This document shows positions 36,581-45,956 of a DNA stretch of 64,000 nucleotides, piece by piece. The notes beneath the pieces were generated by a model. The model was not told the origin of the DNA, ran no database searches, and saw only the letters and a program-made list of their open reading frames with translations. The DNA is from 34-65-8 sp963529855. GTDB taxonomy: Bacteria; Pseudomonadota; Alphaproteobacteria; Sphingomonadales; Sphingomonadaceae. Numbering within the stretch: position 1 is the stretch's first letter; each line of letters opens with the position of its first letter. The position numbers were made by a program, and so were the translations under genes. The stretch lies in the NCBI GenBank assembly GCA_963529855.1, contig CAURZK010000001.1:372001-436000 (forward strand). The letters are read 5' to 3'.

Positions 36581-37236
36581 TGCGGTTGCACGGCTATTAC
36601 CGCAGTTCGACCAGCTACCGCCTGCGGATCGCGCTTAACCTGAAAGGGCTCGATTACGAGGTGGTGCCGGTTAACCTGCTGCATTCTGAGCAGAAACAGC
36701 CCGCCTTCACCGATCGCAACCCATTCGGCAGCGTGCCGATGCTGGAAGCCGGCGGGCGCGACCGCGCGCAGTCGATGGCCCTGCTCGAGTGGCTGGACGA
36801 AGCCTATCCCGAGCCGCCGCTGCTGCCCGCAGGGATCGAGGACCGCTACACCTGCCGCGAACTCGTCTATGCCATCGCGACCGAACTGCATGCGCCGCTG
36901 AACCTGCCGGTCCTGAAATACCTCAAGGACCCGCTGGGCCATTCGCAGGACGAGATCGACACCTGGTATCGCCATTGGCTGGCGCGCACGCTGGAACCGG
37001 TCGAACGGCGGCTTGCCCAGCTGAACAGCGGCCCGTTCCTGTTCGAAGGGCCCGGCCTGTTCGAAGCCGTGCTGCTGCCGCAGGTCTACAACGCCCGCCG
37101 CTTCGCCTTCGATTTTGCCGCCATGCCGCGGATCGAAGCGATCGAGGCAGCGTGCCTAGCCCTCCCCGCGTTCCAGCGCGCGCACCCTGATAACCAGCCC
37201 GACAACCCCGATAATTCCAGGCCGGAGAACAACTGA
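36580..37236 (+). CDS. maiA: Maleylacetoacetate isomerase
   Basis: A 218-residue zeta-class glutathione transferase that converts maleylacetoacetate to fumarylacetoacetate in tyrosine degradation. The N-terminal thioredoxin-like domain opens with LHGYYRSSTSYRLRIAL, where the SSTSYR segment contains the catalytic serine. It continues with NPFGSVPMLEAGG and a helical C-terminal domain ending FQRAHPDNQPD. It starts within the gcdH stop and is followed after one base by the fumarylacetoacetase gene, so the three form one operon. Confidence 0.92.
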   Translation: MRLHGYYRSSTSYRLRIALNLKGLDYEVVPVNLLHSEQKQPAFTDRNPFGSVPMLEAGGRDRAQSMALLEWLDEAYPEPPLLPAGIEDRYTCRELVYAIATELHAPLNLPVLKYLKDPLGHSQDEIDTWYRHWLARTLEPVERRLAQLNSGPFLFEGPGLFEAVLLPQVYNARRFAFDFAAMPRIEAIEAACLALPAFQRAHPDNQPDNPDNSRPENN

Positions 37237-37237
37237 G

Positions 37238-38248
37238 ATGAAGCTCGCCACGCTCAACGACGGTACCCGCGACGGCAAGCTGGTCGTCGTTTCGAAAGAC
37301 ATTACGCGCTATTGCGCCGCTGATAACATCGCGCCCACGCTGCAGGTTGCGCTCGACGACTGGGCCAATGTCGCCCCCCGGTTGGAAGCGCTGTACCGCG
37401 ATGTCGAACACCAGGTCGTGCCATGCGAACGCTTCCACGAGCGGGAGGCCCATTCGCCGCTGCCGCGCGCTTACCAATGGGCCGATGGCAGCGCCTACAT
37501 CAATCACGTTGAACTGGTGCGCAAGGCCCGCGGGGCCGAGGTGCCGGAAAGCTTCTACCACGACCCGCTGATGTACCAGGGCGGCAGCGACGACTTCCTG
37601 CCGCCGCGCGCCGACATCCCGCTGGGCGATGTCGCCTGGGGCTGCGACATGGAGGGCGAGATCGCGTGCATCGTCGATGATGTGCCCATGGGCACGAAGC
37701 CCGAACAGGCGGCGGACCACATCAAGCTGTTGATGCTAGTCAACGACGTCAGCTTGCGCGGGCTGATCCCGGGCGAACTGGCCAAGGGGTTCGGGTTCTT
37801 CCAGTCGAAGCCTGCGACCGCGTTCAGTCCGGTGGCGGTAACACCGGATGAACTGGGCGATGCTTGGCAGGGCTGCGTCATCAAGCGCCCTCTGATGGTC
37901 GATCACAATGGTGAACCGTTCGGCCGCGCCGACGCAGGCGTCGATGCGACTTTTAGCCTCGCCGATCTGGTTGCGCACGCCGCCAAGACCCGCAACCTGG
38001 GCGCAGGCGCGATCATCGGTTCGGGCACGGTGTCGAACCAGGATGCCGACGGCGGCCCGGGCAAGCCGGTCAGCCAGGGTGGGCTCGGCTATTCCTGCAT
38101 CGCCGAAATCCGGATGATCGAAACCATTCTGGACGGCGCGCCGAAAACCCCGTTCATGCAGCCCGGCGATACGGTTCGCATCTGGATGCAGGACGATCAT
38201 GGCCATTCGATCTTCGGCGCGATCGAACAGAAAGTCGTCGCGGTCTAA
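37238..38248 (+). CDS. fahA: Fumarylacetoacetate hydrolase family protein
   Basis: A 336-residue enzyme of the FAH superfamily, predicted to split fumarylacetoacetate to fumarate and acetoacetate. Metal ligands occur in the DMEGEIACIVDD region, and NDVSLRGLIPGELAKGFGFFQSKPATAFSP is the fumarylacetoacetase-type core; the C-terminus GDTVRIWMQD is typical. Pairing with maiA supports the tyrosine-pathway assignment. Homogentisate dioxygenase is not in this neighbourhood. The stop overlaps that of the convergent fdhD by four bases. Confidence 0.9.
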   Translation: MKLATLNDGTRDGKLVVVSKDITRYCAADNIAPTLQVALDDWANVAPRLEALYRDVEHQVVPCERFHEREAHSPLPRAYQWADGSAYINHVELVRKARGAEVPESFYHDPLMYQGGSDDFLPPRADIPLGDVAWGCDMEGEIACIVDDVPMGTKPEQAADHIKLLMLVNDVSLRGLIPGELAKGFGFFQSKPATAFSPVAVTPDELGDAWQGCVIKRPLMVDHNGEPFGRADAGVDATFSLADLVAHAAKTRNLGAGAIIGSGTVSNQDADGGPGKPVSQGGLGYSCIAEIRMIETILDGAPKTPFMQPGDTVRIWMQDDHGHSIFGAIEQKVVAV

Positions 38249-39006
38249 ACCGCCAGAAAGCTGTCCTCGCGCGCGAGGCAGTAGAGCGACAGGCCGCACC
38301 GGGCGGCCTTCGCAACAGCCAGGCTGGTGGGCAGCGATACCGTGGCTAGCGCGGTGCCGCCCGCACGCACGACCTTCTCAACGATCTCGTAAGAACAGCG
38401 GGCGGTCGAAACGAACAGACCGTGGGCCGGGTCGATCCCGGATACCGCAAGTGCGCCGATCAATTTGTCCATCGCGTTATGGCGGCCGACATCTTCACGC
38501 AGGCCGCAAACCTCGCCATTGAGGTGGGCGAATGCGGCGGCATGGGCCGCGCCCGTTCGCCGGTTGAGCACCTGTCGTTCACGCAACGCGCCGATGGCCG
38601 CAAACACGGCTTCAGGCGGTACAGGATCATGCGCCGCAACCCGGGGCAGCGGAGCGGCGACCACCTCGATATTCTCGATACCGCACAGTCCGCACGAACT
38701 TTCCGCTACCCGCGCACGGACCCGTTCGGTCAGCTTGTCGATCCCCAGCCCGGACAGGCGAGTGCGCACGATCCAGCCCTGCGCCACTTCGGCCACGGCG
38801 ATATCTTCGATGTCGGTGATGGTGCGCGCAAGCCCTTCGGTCAGCGCGAAACCCCGCGCGAAATCCTCCAGATCATCAGGCGTCGCCATCATGACGGCAT
38901 AGGATAATCCGTTGAATTCGAGCGCGACCGGCACCTCCGGCACCCATTCGCGGGCGATGTCGCGGATCGAGCCATCGCGCGCGATCTCGCGCACCTCAGC
39001 TAGCAC
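38245..39006 (-). CDS. fdhD: Formate dehydrogenase accessory sulfurtransferase FdhD
   Basis: A 253-residue FdhD/FdsC protein that sulfurates the molybdenum cofactor before insertion into formate dehydrogenase. The functional cysteines are Cys105 and Cys108 in ESSCGLCG. It has the family motifs FARGFALTEG, NRRTGAAHAAAF, REDVGRHNAMDKLIG and STARCSYEIVEK. The gene is last in the fds operon and overlaps fdsD by 11 bases. Confidence 0.94.
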   Translation of the reverse strand: MLAEVREIARDGSIRDIAREWVPEVPVALEFNGLSYAVMMATPDDLEDFARGFALTEGLARTITDIEDIAVAEVAQGWIVRTRLSGLGIDKLTERVRARVAESSCGLCGIENIEVVAAPLPRVAAHDPVPPEAVFAAIGALRERQVLNRRTGAAHAAAFAHLNGEVCGLREDVGRHNAMDKLIGALAVSGIDPAHGLFVSTARCSYEIVEKVVRAGGTALATVSLPTSLAVAKAARCGLSLYCLAREDSFLAV

Positions 39007-39214
39007 TGGCTCGCCTCAAGGCCTTCCGCGCCAATGTGGACAGCCCGCTGTCGGGCTCCTGCAACAGAGCCGCTGCCGCCGCTTTCATCCGCGGATCCCA
39101 GTATTTGCCGATGTGTTCGGCAGTCGCCTGCACAGCCGACTCCTCACCATGAACTGCGAAATTGCGGGCTATCTGGTTCGCCATCCGAACGACTGAACTT
39201 GCCGTCGCGCTCAT
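38996..39214 (-). CDS. fdsD: NAD-dependent formate dehydrogenase delta subunit
   Basis: A 72-residue small subunit. The pattern VVRMANQIARNFAVHGEE and HIGKYWDPRMKAAAAALL matches FdsD, which supports assembly or stability of the FdsGBA formate dehydrogenase. It overlaps both neighbours: its start lies within the fdsA stop (ATGA), and its 3' end runs into fdhD. Confidence 0.9.
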   Translation of the reverse strand: MSATASSVVRMANQIARNFAVHGEESAVQATAEHIGKYWDPRMKAAAAALLQEPDSGLSTLARKALRRASAS

Positions 39215-42054
39215 GCGGCAGATTCCGGTGCTATCCGGCGGCTCCGCGTCACCATTTCGGCATAATCATGCTGCCATTCGCTCGGACCGTTCGAGGGGGT
39301 GACCTGCACGGCGGTAACCTTGTATTCCGGGCAATTGGTTGCCCAGTCGGAAAACTCGGTCGTCACCACGTTGGCTTGGGTCGCGGGATGGTGGAAAGTC
39401 GTGTAAACCACGCCCGGTGCCACCCGGTCCGTGACCTTTATTCTTAGGGTCGTCTCGCCCGTGCGGCTGGCGAGCCGCGCCCAGTCGCCTGAATTTAGAC
39501 CGCGGTTTTCGGCATCGGTCGGATGGATCTCCAGCACGTCTTCCGGATGCCAGACCACGTTGTCGGTGCGCCGCGTCTGGGTGCCGACGTTGTACTGGGT
39601 GAGAATGCGCCCGGTGGTGAGCAGCAGCGGGAAACGCGGCCCGGTGCGCTCGTCCGTCGGCACGTATTCGGTGACTACGAACTTGCCCTTGCCGCGCACG
39701 AAGCCGTCGACATGCATCACCGGCGTGCCTTCGGGGTGGTGGTCGTTGACGGGCCACTGCACCGAACCCGCTTGGCACAAGCGGTCCCAGTCGAGGCCGG
39801 CAAAGGTCGGCGTCAGTCGCGCGATTTCTGCGATAATCTCGCGCGGGTGGCTGTAATTCCAGCCCAGCCCCATGGCGTTGGCCAATGCCTGCGTCACCTC
39901 CCAGTCCTGCAGCCCGTTGGCCGGTTCCATCACCTTGCGCACCGGTTGGATGCGCCGTTCCGCATTGGTGAAGGTCCCGTCCTTTTCGAGAAACGTCGAT
40001 CCGGGCAGGAAGACATGCGCGTAGCTCGCGGTTTCGTTGAGGAACAGGTCGTGCACGATGACGCAATCCATCGCCGCCAACCCCGCAGCGACGTGCCGCG
40101 TATTGGGATCGGACTGAAGGATATCCTCGCCCTGAATGTAAATTGCACGGAAAGTGCCGTCGATCGCCGCATCGATCATGTTGGGGATGCGCAAGCCCGG
40201 CTCCGGCTGCAGCGACACACCCCAATCCGCCTCGAACAGGGCGCGAGTATCGCCTTCGCCGATATGGCGATAACCTGTCAGTTCGTGTGGGAAGCTACCC
40301 ATGTCGCAGGCACCCTGGACATTGTTCTGGCCGCGCAGCGGGTTCACGCCCACGCCCCGGCGACCGATGTTGCCGGTCGCCATCGCAAGATTGGCGATCG
40401 CCATCACGGTCGACGAACCCTGCGAATGCTCGGTCACGCCGAGACCATAATAGATCGCGCCGTTGCCCCCTGTTGCGAACAGCCGCGCGGCGCCGCGCAA
40501 TTCGGCCGCGGGCACGCGGGTCACGGCTTCCAGCAGCTCGGGACTGTGGCGTTCATCGGCAACAAAGGCCGCCCAGTCCTGGAACTCGTCCCAGTCACAG
40601 CGTTCGCGCACGAAAGCCTCGTCCGCCAAGCCTTCGGTAACGATCACATGTGCCATTGCCGTCAGCACCGCGACATTGGTGCCTGGCTGCAACGGCAAGT
40701 GATACGCCGCCTCGACATGCGGCATGCGGACCAGATCGATCCGGCGCGGATCGATCACGATCAATTTTGCGCCCTGCCGCAGCCGCCGCTTCATCCGCGA
40801 TGCAAAGACGGGGTGCCCATCGGTAGGATTGGCACCGATCACCAGGATAACGTCGGAATACTCGACGCTGTCGAAATCCTGCGTCCCGGCGCTGGTGCCG
40901 AAAGTCGTTTTCAGCCCGTATCCGGTCGGTGAATGGCACACGCGGGCGCAGGTATCGACGTTGTTCGAACCGAACCCCGCGCGCACCAGTTTCTGGACGA
41001 GGAACGTCTCTTCATTGGTGCATCTGCTCGACGTGATCCCGCCCAGCGCGTCCGGCCCGCTTACCGCCTTGATCGCGTTGAGACGCGCCGCCGCGAAGGC
41101 CAATGCCTCGTCCCAGCCCACCTCGCGCCACGGCTCGCCGATGCTCTCGCGGATCATCGGTGTGGTGATCCGGTCCTTGTGATTGGCATAACCCCAGGCG
41201 AAGCGACCCTTGACGCATGAATGGCCGCGGTTCGCCTTGCCATCTTTCCACGGCACCATGCGGATCAGCTGTTCACCCTTCATCTCGGCGCGGAAGGTGC
41301 AGCCGACTCCACAATAGGCGCAAGTTGTAACGACCGATCTTTCCGGCTTGCCGTGAAGGTGAATGGCCTTTTCGTTGAGCGCGGCAGTCGGACATGCCTG
41401 TACGCAGGCGCCGCAGCTGACGCATTCGCTGGACAGGAAATCGTCGCCCACCTGCCCCGCTGCAATCGCCGAAGCGAAACCGCGCCCGTCCACCGTCAGC
41501 GCAAATGTGCCCTGCACCTCGTCGCAGGCCCGCACGCAGCGTGAACACACGATGCACTTGTCAGGCTCGAACGTGAAATAGGGATTCGAGGTATCGGGCA
41601 CGGTGCCGAAATGGTTGGCGCCTTCGTAACCGTAACGAACGTCGCGTAGGCCGACGGCTGCCGCCTCGTCCTGCAATTCGCAGCCGTTGTTGGCACTGCA
41701 AGTCAGGCAATCGAGGGGGTGATCGGAGATATAGAGTTCCATCACCCCGCGCCGCAGTTTTGCGAGCCGGGGCGTGTGTGTGCGAACGACCATGCCGTGC
41801 TCCACCGGCGTGGTGCAACTCGCGGGCGTGCCGCGCCGCCCCTCGATCTCGACCAGGCACAGGCGGCACGAACCGAAACTGTCGAGGCTGTCGGTAGCAC
41901 AGAGCCTCGGAATGCGCCCGCCCGCTTCGCTCGCCGCGCGCATCACGCTGGTTCCGGCGGGGACGGTTACGACGCGTCCATCTACCGTAAGCGACACCTG
42001 CTCGGTGCTGCGCGAAGCGGGCGTGCCGAAATCGGGCTGGCGTTCATACGGCAT
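39211..42054 (-). CDS. fdsA: NAD-dependent formate dehydrogenase catalytic alpha subunit
   Basis: A 947-residue molybdoenzyme oxidising formate to CO2. The N-terminus is a plant-type [2Fe-2S] ferredoxin domain (cysteines in FGSCRLCLVEI), followed by a NuoG-like [Fe-S] region (HPLDCLTCSANNGCEL) and two [4Fe-4S] ferredoxin motifs (CIVCSRCVRACDE, CVSCGACVQACPT). The CAYCGVGC [4Fe-4S] site of the catalytic domain comes next, then the molybdenum-ligand cysteine in NNVDTCARVCHSP, and the C-terminal dinucleotide-binding domain. The ATG at 42054 gives the family start MPYERQPDFGTP. Its 5' end overlaps mobA by 11 bases. Confidence 0.95.
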   Translation of the reverse strand: MPYERQPDFGTPASRSTEQVSLTVDGRVVTVPAGTSVMRAASEAGGRIPRLCATDSLDSFGSCRLCLVEIEGRRGTPASCTTPVEHGMVVRTHTPRLAKLRRGVMELYISDHPLDCLTCSANNGCELQDEAAAVGLRDVRYGYEGANHFGTVPDTSNPYFTFEPDKCIVCSRCVRACDEVQGTFALTVDGRGFASAIAAGQVGDDFLSSECVSCGACVQACPTAALNEKAIHLHGKPERSVVTTCAYCGVGCTFRAEMKGEQLIRMVPWKDGKANRGHSCVKGRFAWGYANHKDRITTPMIRESIGEPWREVGWDEALAFAAARLNAIKAVSGPDALGGITSSRCTNEETFLVQKLVRAGFGSNNVDTCARVCHSPTGYGLKTTFGTSAGTQDFDSVEYSDVILVIGANPTDGHPVFASRMKRRLRQGAKLIVIDPRRIDLVRMPHVEAAYHLPLQPGTNVAVLTAMAHVIVTEGLADEAFVRERCDWDEFQDWAAFVADERHSPELLEAVTRVPAAELRGAARLFATGGNGAIYYGLGVTEHSQGSSTVMAIANLAMATGNIGRRGVGVNPLRGQNNVQGACDMGSFPHELTGYRHIGEGDTRALFEADWGVSLQPEPGLRIPNMIDAAIDGTFRAIYIQGEDILQSDPNTRHVAAGLAAMDCVIVHDLFLNETASYAHVFLPGSTFLEKDGTFTNAERRIQPVRKVMEPANGLQDWEVTQALANAMGLGWNYSHPREIIAEIARLTPTFAGLDWDRLCQAGSVQWPVNDHHPEGTPVMHVDGFVRGKGKFVVTEYVPTDERTGPRFPLLLTTGRILTQYNVGTQTRRTDNVVWHPEDVLEIHPTDAENRGLNSGDWARLASRTGETTLRIKVTDRVAPGVVYTTFHHPATQANVVTTEFSDWATNCPEYKVTAVQVTPSNGPSEWQHDYAEMVTRSRRIAPESAA

Positions 42055-42574
42055 GGTTGCGCTCCGCCGCTGCCAAGTCGGCCGGGGTGTTGATATTAGC
42101 AGGTTCCTGGACGAGTTGCACCGGCCGCGCGCTGATCGCTTCAGCAAATGCCCGCACTGAATGGCGACCCTCGGAGGCCAGGATCGCCGCGACGACCTGC
42201 GCTGCCCCGACCGGCCACAAACCGACGACGGGCTGGCTGAGGAGACAGGCGGGGGCCGGGGACAGCGCGCCCGGCAGGTTCGCCGGCAGCCCAACCGCAT
42301 CGACCCCGATCGACAGGACGCTGGCATAACCTTCAGCCCGCGCCAAACGCAGCGCAGCAGCAATTCCGCCCAGCGGGCCCATGTTCGGGCGCGGCCAATC
42401 GGCTAACGTAGGAGCGGGGGCCGCTTCGCGCCCCGCGACCACGACGTGATCGCACCAGTGCGAAAGCTGGTCGACCGCGCGCTCAATCAGTGTCACCCCG
42501 TCCAGTTCGGCGATTGCCTTGTCGCTGCCGAAGCGGCGCGATTGTCCGCCCGCCAGAACGACACCCAGGATCAT
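42044..42574 (-). CDS. mobA: Molybdenum cofactor guanylyltransferase
   Basis: A 176-residue nucleotidyltransferase that joins GMP to molybdopterin to form the bis-MGD used by formate dehydrogenases. The signature LAGGQSRRFGSDKA binds GTP, and PNMGPLGGIAAAL and SIGVDAVGLP follow. The start at 42574 lies in the fdsB stop (ATGA), and the 3' end overlaps fdsA by 11 bases, so the gene is embedded in the fds operon rather than adjacent. It is about 20 residues shorter than the Escherichia coli enzyme, and motif VGLP replaces the usual D-x-P-x-hydrophobic form. It presumably supplies cofactor to FdsA. Confidence 0.88.
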   Translation of the reverse strand: MILGVVLAGGQSRRFGSDKAIAELDGVTLIERAVDQLSHWCDHVVVAGREAAPAPTLADWPRPNMGPLGGIAAALRLARAEGYASVLSIGVDAVGLPANLPGALSPAPACLLSQPVVGLWPVGAAQVVAAILASEGRHSVRAFAEAISARPVQLVQEPANINTPADLAAAERNHAV

Positions 42575-44088
42575 CGCTCGAAATCCTTGGGCCATTGCCG
42601 CAGCGCGCTCAGCACAGGATAGGGAGTAAATCCGCCGAGCGCACACAACGATCCGTCGCGCATCGTTTCGCACAGGTCTTCCAGCAGCGCGATTTCATCC
42701 GCGCGGCTGCGCCCCGCGACCGGCATATTATGCATTTGCGATGCGACCTCGATGGCCTGCAGGGGTCTTCCCCCCGCACGGATGCGGTCGATGACCTCGA
42801 CCCCGCGCACCGATCCAATCCGGCAGGGCGTGCATTTGCCGCAGCTTTCCGTGGCGCAAAACTCCATCGCGAAGCGAGCCATGCGGCCCATGTCGACGGT
42901 GTCGTCGAAGACCACGATGCCTGCATGCCCGATCAGCGCATCTGCGGCAGCAAAGGCTTCGTAGTCGAACGGCAGGTCAAACTGGTCAGGGTGGATATAG
43001 GCGCCAAGCGGGCCGCCCACCTGCACCGCCTTGACCGGGCGACCCGACATCGTGCCACCGCCGATATCATGGACCAGTTCACGCACGGTGATCCCGAATG
43101 CTGTCTCGTAAAGCCCGCCGTATCTGACGTTTCCTGAAAGCTGGATCGGCATCGTTCCAGTCGACCGATCGACCCCGAGACTGGCATAAAGTGCCGCGCC
43201 GCCTTCTGACAGGATGTGCGGCACGGCCGCCAGGGTCAGCACGTTGTTCACGATCGTGGGACATCCGAACAGCCCGGCAACGGCAGGCAGCGGCGGTTTG
43301 GCCCGCACTTCCCCGCGTTTGCCCTCCAGCGAATTGAGCAGCGACGTTTCCTCTCCGCAGACATACGCGCCTGCGCCGACACGCACTTCGACCCGGAACG
43401 GCGCAATAATGTCGGCGCACAGCGGGATTGCCGCCGCCAGCTTGGCGACCGCGTCAGGGTATTCGCTGCGGACGTAGATGTAGCCCTGCACCGCTCCGAT
43501 CGCGTGCGCAGCGATGGCCATACCTTCGATCAGCTGAAACGGATCGCCTTCCATCAGCATCCGGTCGGCAAAAGTACCGCTGTCTCCTTCATCGGCATTG
43601 CACACGATATATTTGCGAGCGCCCGGCGCCGCGGCAACGGTTCGCCACTTGGTCCCGGCCGGAAAACCCGCCCCGCCCCGGCCGCGCAGGCCCGACCGGG
43701 CCAGTTCGTCGATCGTCGCCTCTGGCCCAATCGCGCGGGCGCGGGTGAGCCCGGCCCAGCCCCCGGTCGCGGCATAATCGTCGAGGTTGAGCGGCTGAGT
43801 GCGCCCGGCGCGGGCGAAAGTGAGCCGTTGCTGGCTTGCAATGAACGGGTGGGCGGCGATTGGACCGATGCAGATATCGTCCGCCGCCCCTGCGAGAATG
43901 TCACCGACACGTTCCGCAGGCACTGGGCCCCAGCCGATACCGCCGATTTCCACCAGCGGCTCCAGCCAGTGCATCCCCCAGCTCGATACCCGCTCCACAG
44001 CCGCGCCTGATCGGGCGAATACGCGGGCCGTATGGTCCGCGCCGCAGGCCCTCGCCAATGCGTCGTCGGAGATACGAACCGTGATCAT
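42571..44088 (-). CDS. fdsB: NAD-dependent formate dehydrogenase beta subunit
   Basis: A 505-residue NuoF-like diaphorase subunit that passes electrons from FdsA to NAD+. The N-terminal NuoE-like thioredoxin fold precedes the FMN/NADH domain (GLRGRGGAGFPAGTKW, NADEGDSGTFADR, VCGEETSLLNSLEG) and a C-terminal [4Fe-4S] site (ESCGKCTPCRIG). The start overlaps the fdsG stop (ATGA), and the stop overlaps the mobA start. It forms a soluble complex with FdsG and FdsA. Confidence 0.95.
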   Translation of the reverse strand: MITVRISDDALARACGADHTARVFARSGAAVERVSSWGMHWLEPLVEIGGIGWGPVPAERVGDILAGAADDICIGPIAAHPFIASQQRLTFARAGRTQPLNLDDYAATGGWAGLTRARAIGPEATIDELARSGLRGRGGAGFPAGTKWRTVAAAPGARKYIVCNADEGDSGTFADRMLMEGDPFQLIEGMAIAAHAIGAVQGYIYVRSEYPDAVAKLAAAIPLCADIIAPFRVEVRVGAGAYVCGEETSLLNSLEGKRGEVRAKPPLPAVAGLFGCPTIVNNVLTLAAVPHILSEGGAALYASLGVDRSTGTMPIQLSGNVRYGGLYETAFGITVRELVHDIGGGTMSGRPVKAVQVGGPLGAYIHPDQFDLPFDYEAFAAADALIGHAGIVVFDDTVDMGRMARFAMEFCATESCGKCTPCRIGSVRGVEVIDRIRAGGRPLQAIEVASQMHNMPVAGRSRADEIALLEDLCETMRDGSLCALGGFTPYPVLSALRQWPKDFER

Positions 44089-44510
44089 GCCGCCTCTATC
44101 AGCGCGCGCAAGGCGGCCGCGTCGAGCCGCGCATGCAATCGGTCGCCCACCCGGGCCGCCGGGCCCGCGCTGCACAAACCGAGGCAGTAGACCGTCTCCA
44201 ACCGAACCCGGGCGCCCGCCGCCGCGCGAGCCTCATCGACGAGCGCTTCGACGCCGCGCGCCTGACAGGCCTCTGCCCGGCACAGTTGCACCACGGGGCG
44301 CGGATCGGCGACCGCGGTGAAGTCGTGATAGAAGCTGACCACGCCGCGCACCTCTGCCCGGCTCAGATTCAGGATATGAGCGATCGCCGCTTGGCTTCGG
44401 GCGTCGATGCATCCGAACGCGGCCTGTACATCGTGAAGGATCGGCAGCAACGGGCCTTCGCGCCCTGCGTGGCGCGCGCAGATGGCCTCGATCGTTGGTC
44501 CCTCACCCAT
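44085..44510 (-). CDS. fdsG: NAD-dependent formate dehydrogenase gamma subunit
   Basis: A 141-residue NuoE-like subunit carrying a [2Fe-2S] cluster, with ligands Cys77, Cys82, Cys109 and Cys113 (VQLCRAEAC and YCLGLC). FGCIDARSQAAIAHILN and GVVSFYHDF match the family. It lies 32 bases after the glutathione-dependent formaldehyde dehydrogenase gene and overlaps fdsB by four bases. Confidence 0.94.
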   Translation of the reverse strand: MGEGPTIEAICARHAGREGPLLPILHDVQAAFGCIDARSQAAIAHILNLSRAEVRGVVSFYHDFTAVADPRPVVQLCRAEACQARGVEALVDEARAAAGARVRLETVYCLGLCSAGPAARVGDRLHARLDAAALRALIEAA

Positions 44511-44542
44511 GGGCTCATTCTGCGCCCGAGGCGCGCCCTAGA

Positions 44543-45655
<1,113 letters not shown>

Positions 45656-45956
45656 CTGGTCAGCTCCTGTGCAATCGGTCGATTGGTCCATGGCCGATTT
45701 TCCCGTCTGATCGCCAGCTTTTTTCCGGAGCGGCACGTCGGCCCCGCAGCCCGTGCCGGGGTCTGGCCGCGCACGAAAACCTTCACTGCCTGACATGCGT
45801 TAGTGCAGCGAGCGTGCGCTCCGACCACTAAGCCCGCTGATAGAGGCGCAGATCCATGACGATTTCGCAAAACAGGTTTGTGGGACAACGGCACTTCCCA
45901 GAAAGTGGGCCTGCTCGCCGTGACGGTATTTCGAAACCCTCGAGAGGACGGCGGGC
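45656..45956. other. Divergent intergenic region between frmA-fds and a 732-residue gene
   Basis: This 301-base gap carries the promoters of both flanking genes, but I see no clear sigma70-like pair or GGAAC-type site. It contains a symmetric bipartite dyad (separate entry) and, close to the downstream start, a palindrome TTTCGAAA at 45929-45936. Confidence 0.5.
45800..45831. promoter_or_regulatory. Bipartite dyad, candidate operator
   Basis: TTAGTG (45800-45805) and CACTAA (45826-45831) pair exactly around the same centre as GAGCG-TG-CGCTC (45810-45821). The two symmetric blocks are separated by four unmatched bases on each side, giving a 32-base dyad midway between the divergent starts. 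It could bind a dimeric regulator of formaldehyde/formate genes; that is an inference. Confidence 0.35.
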
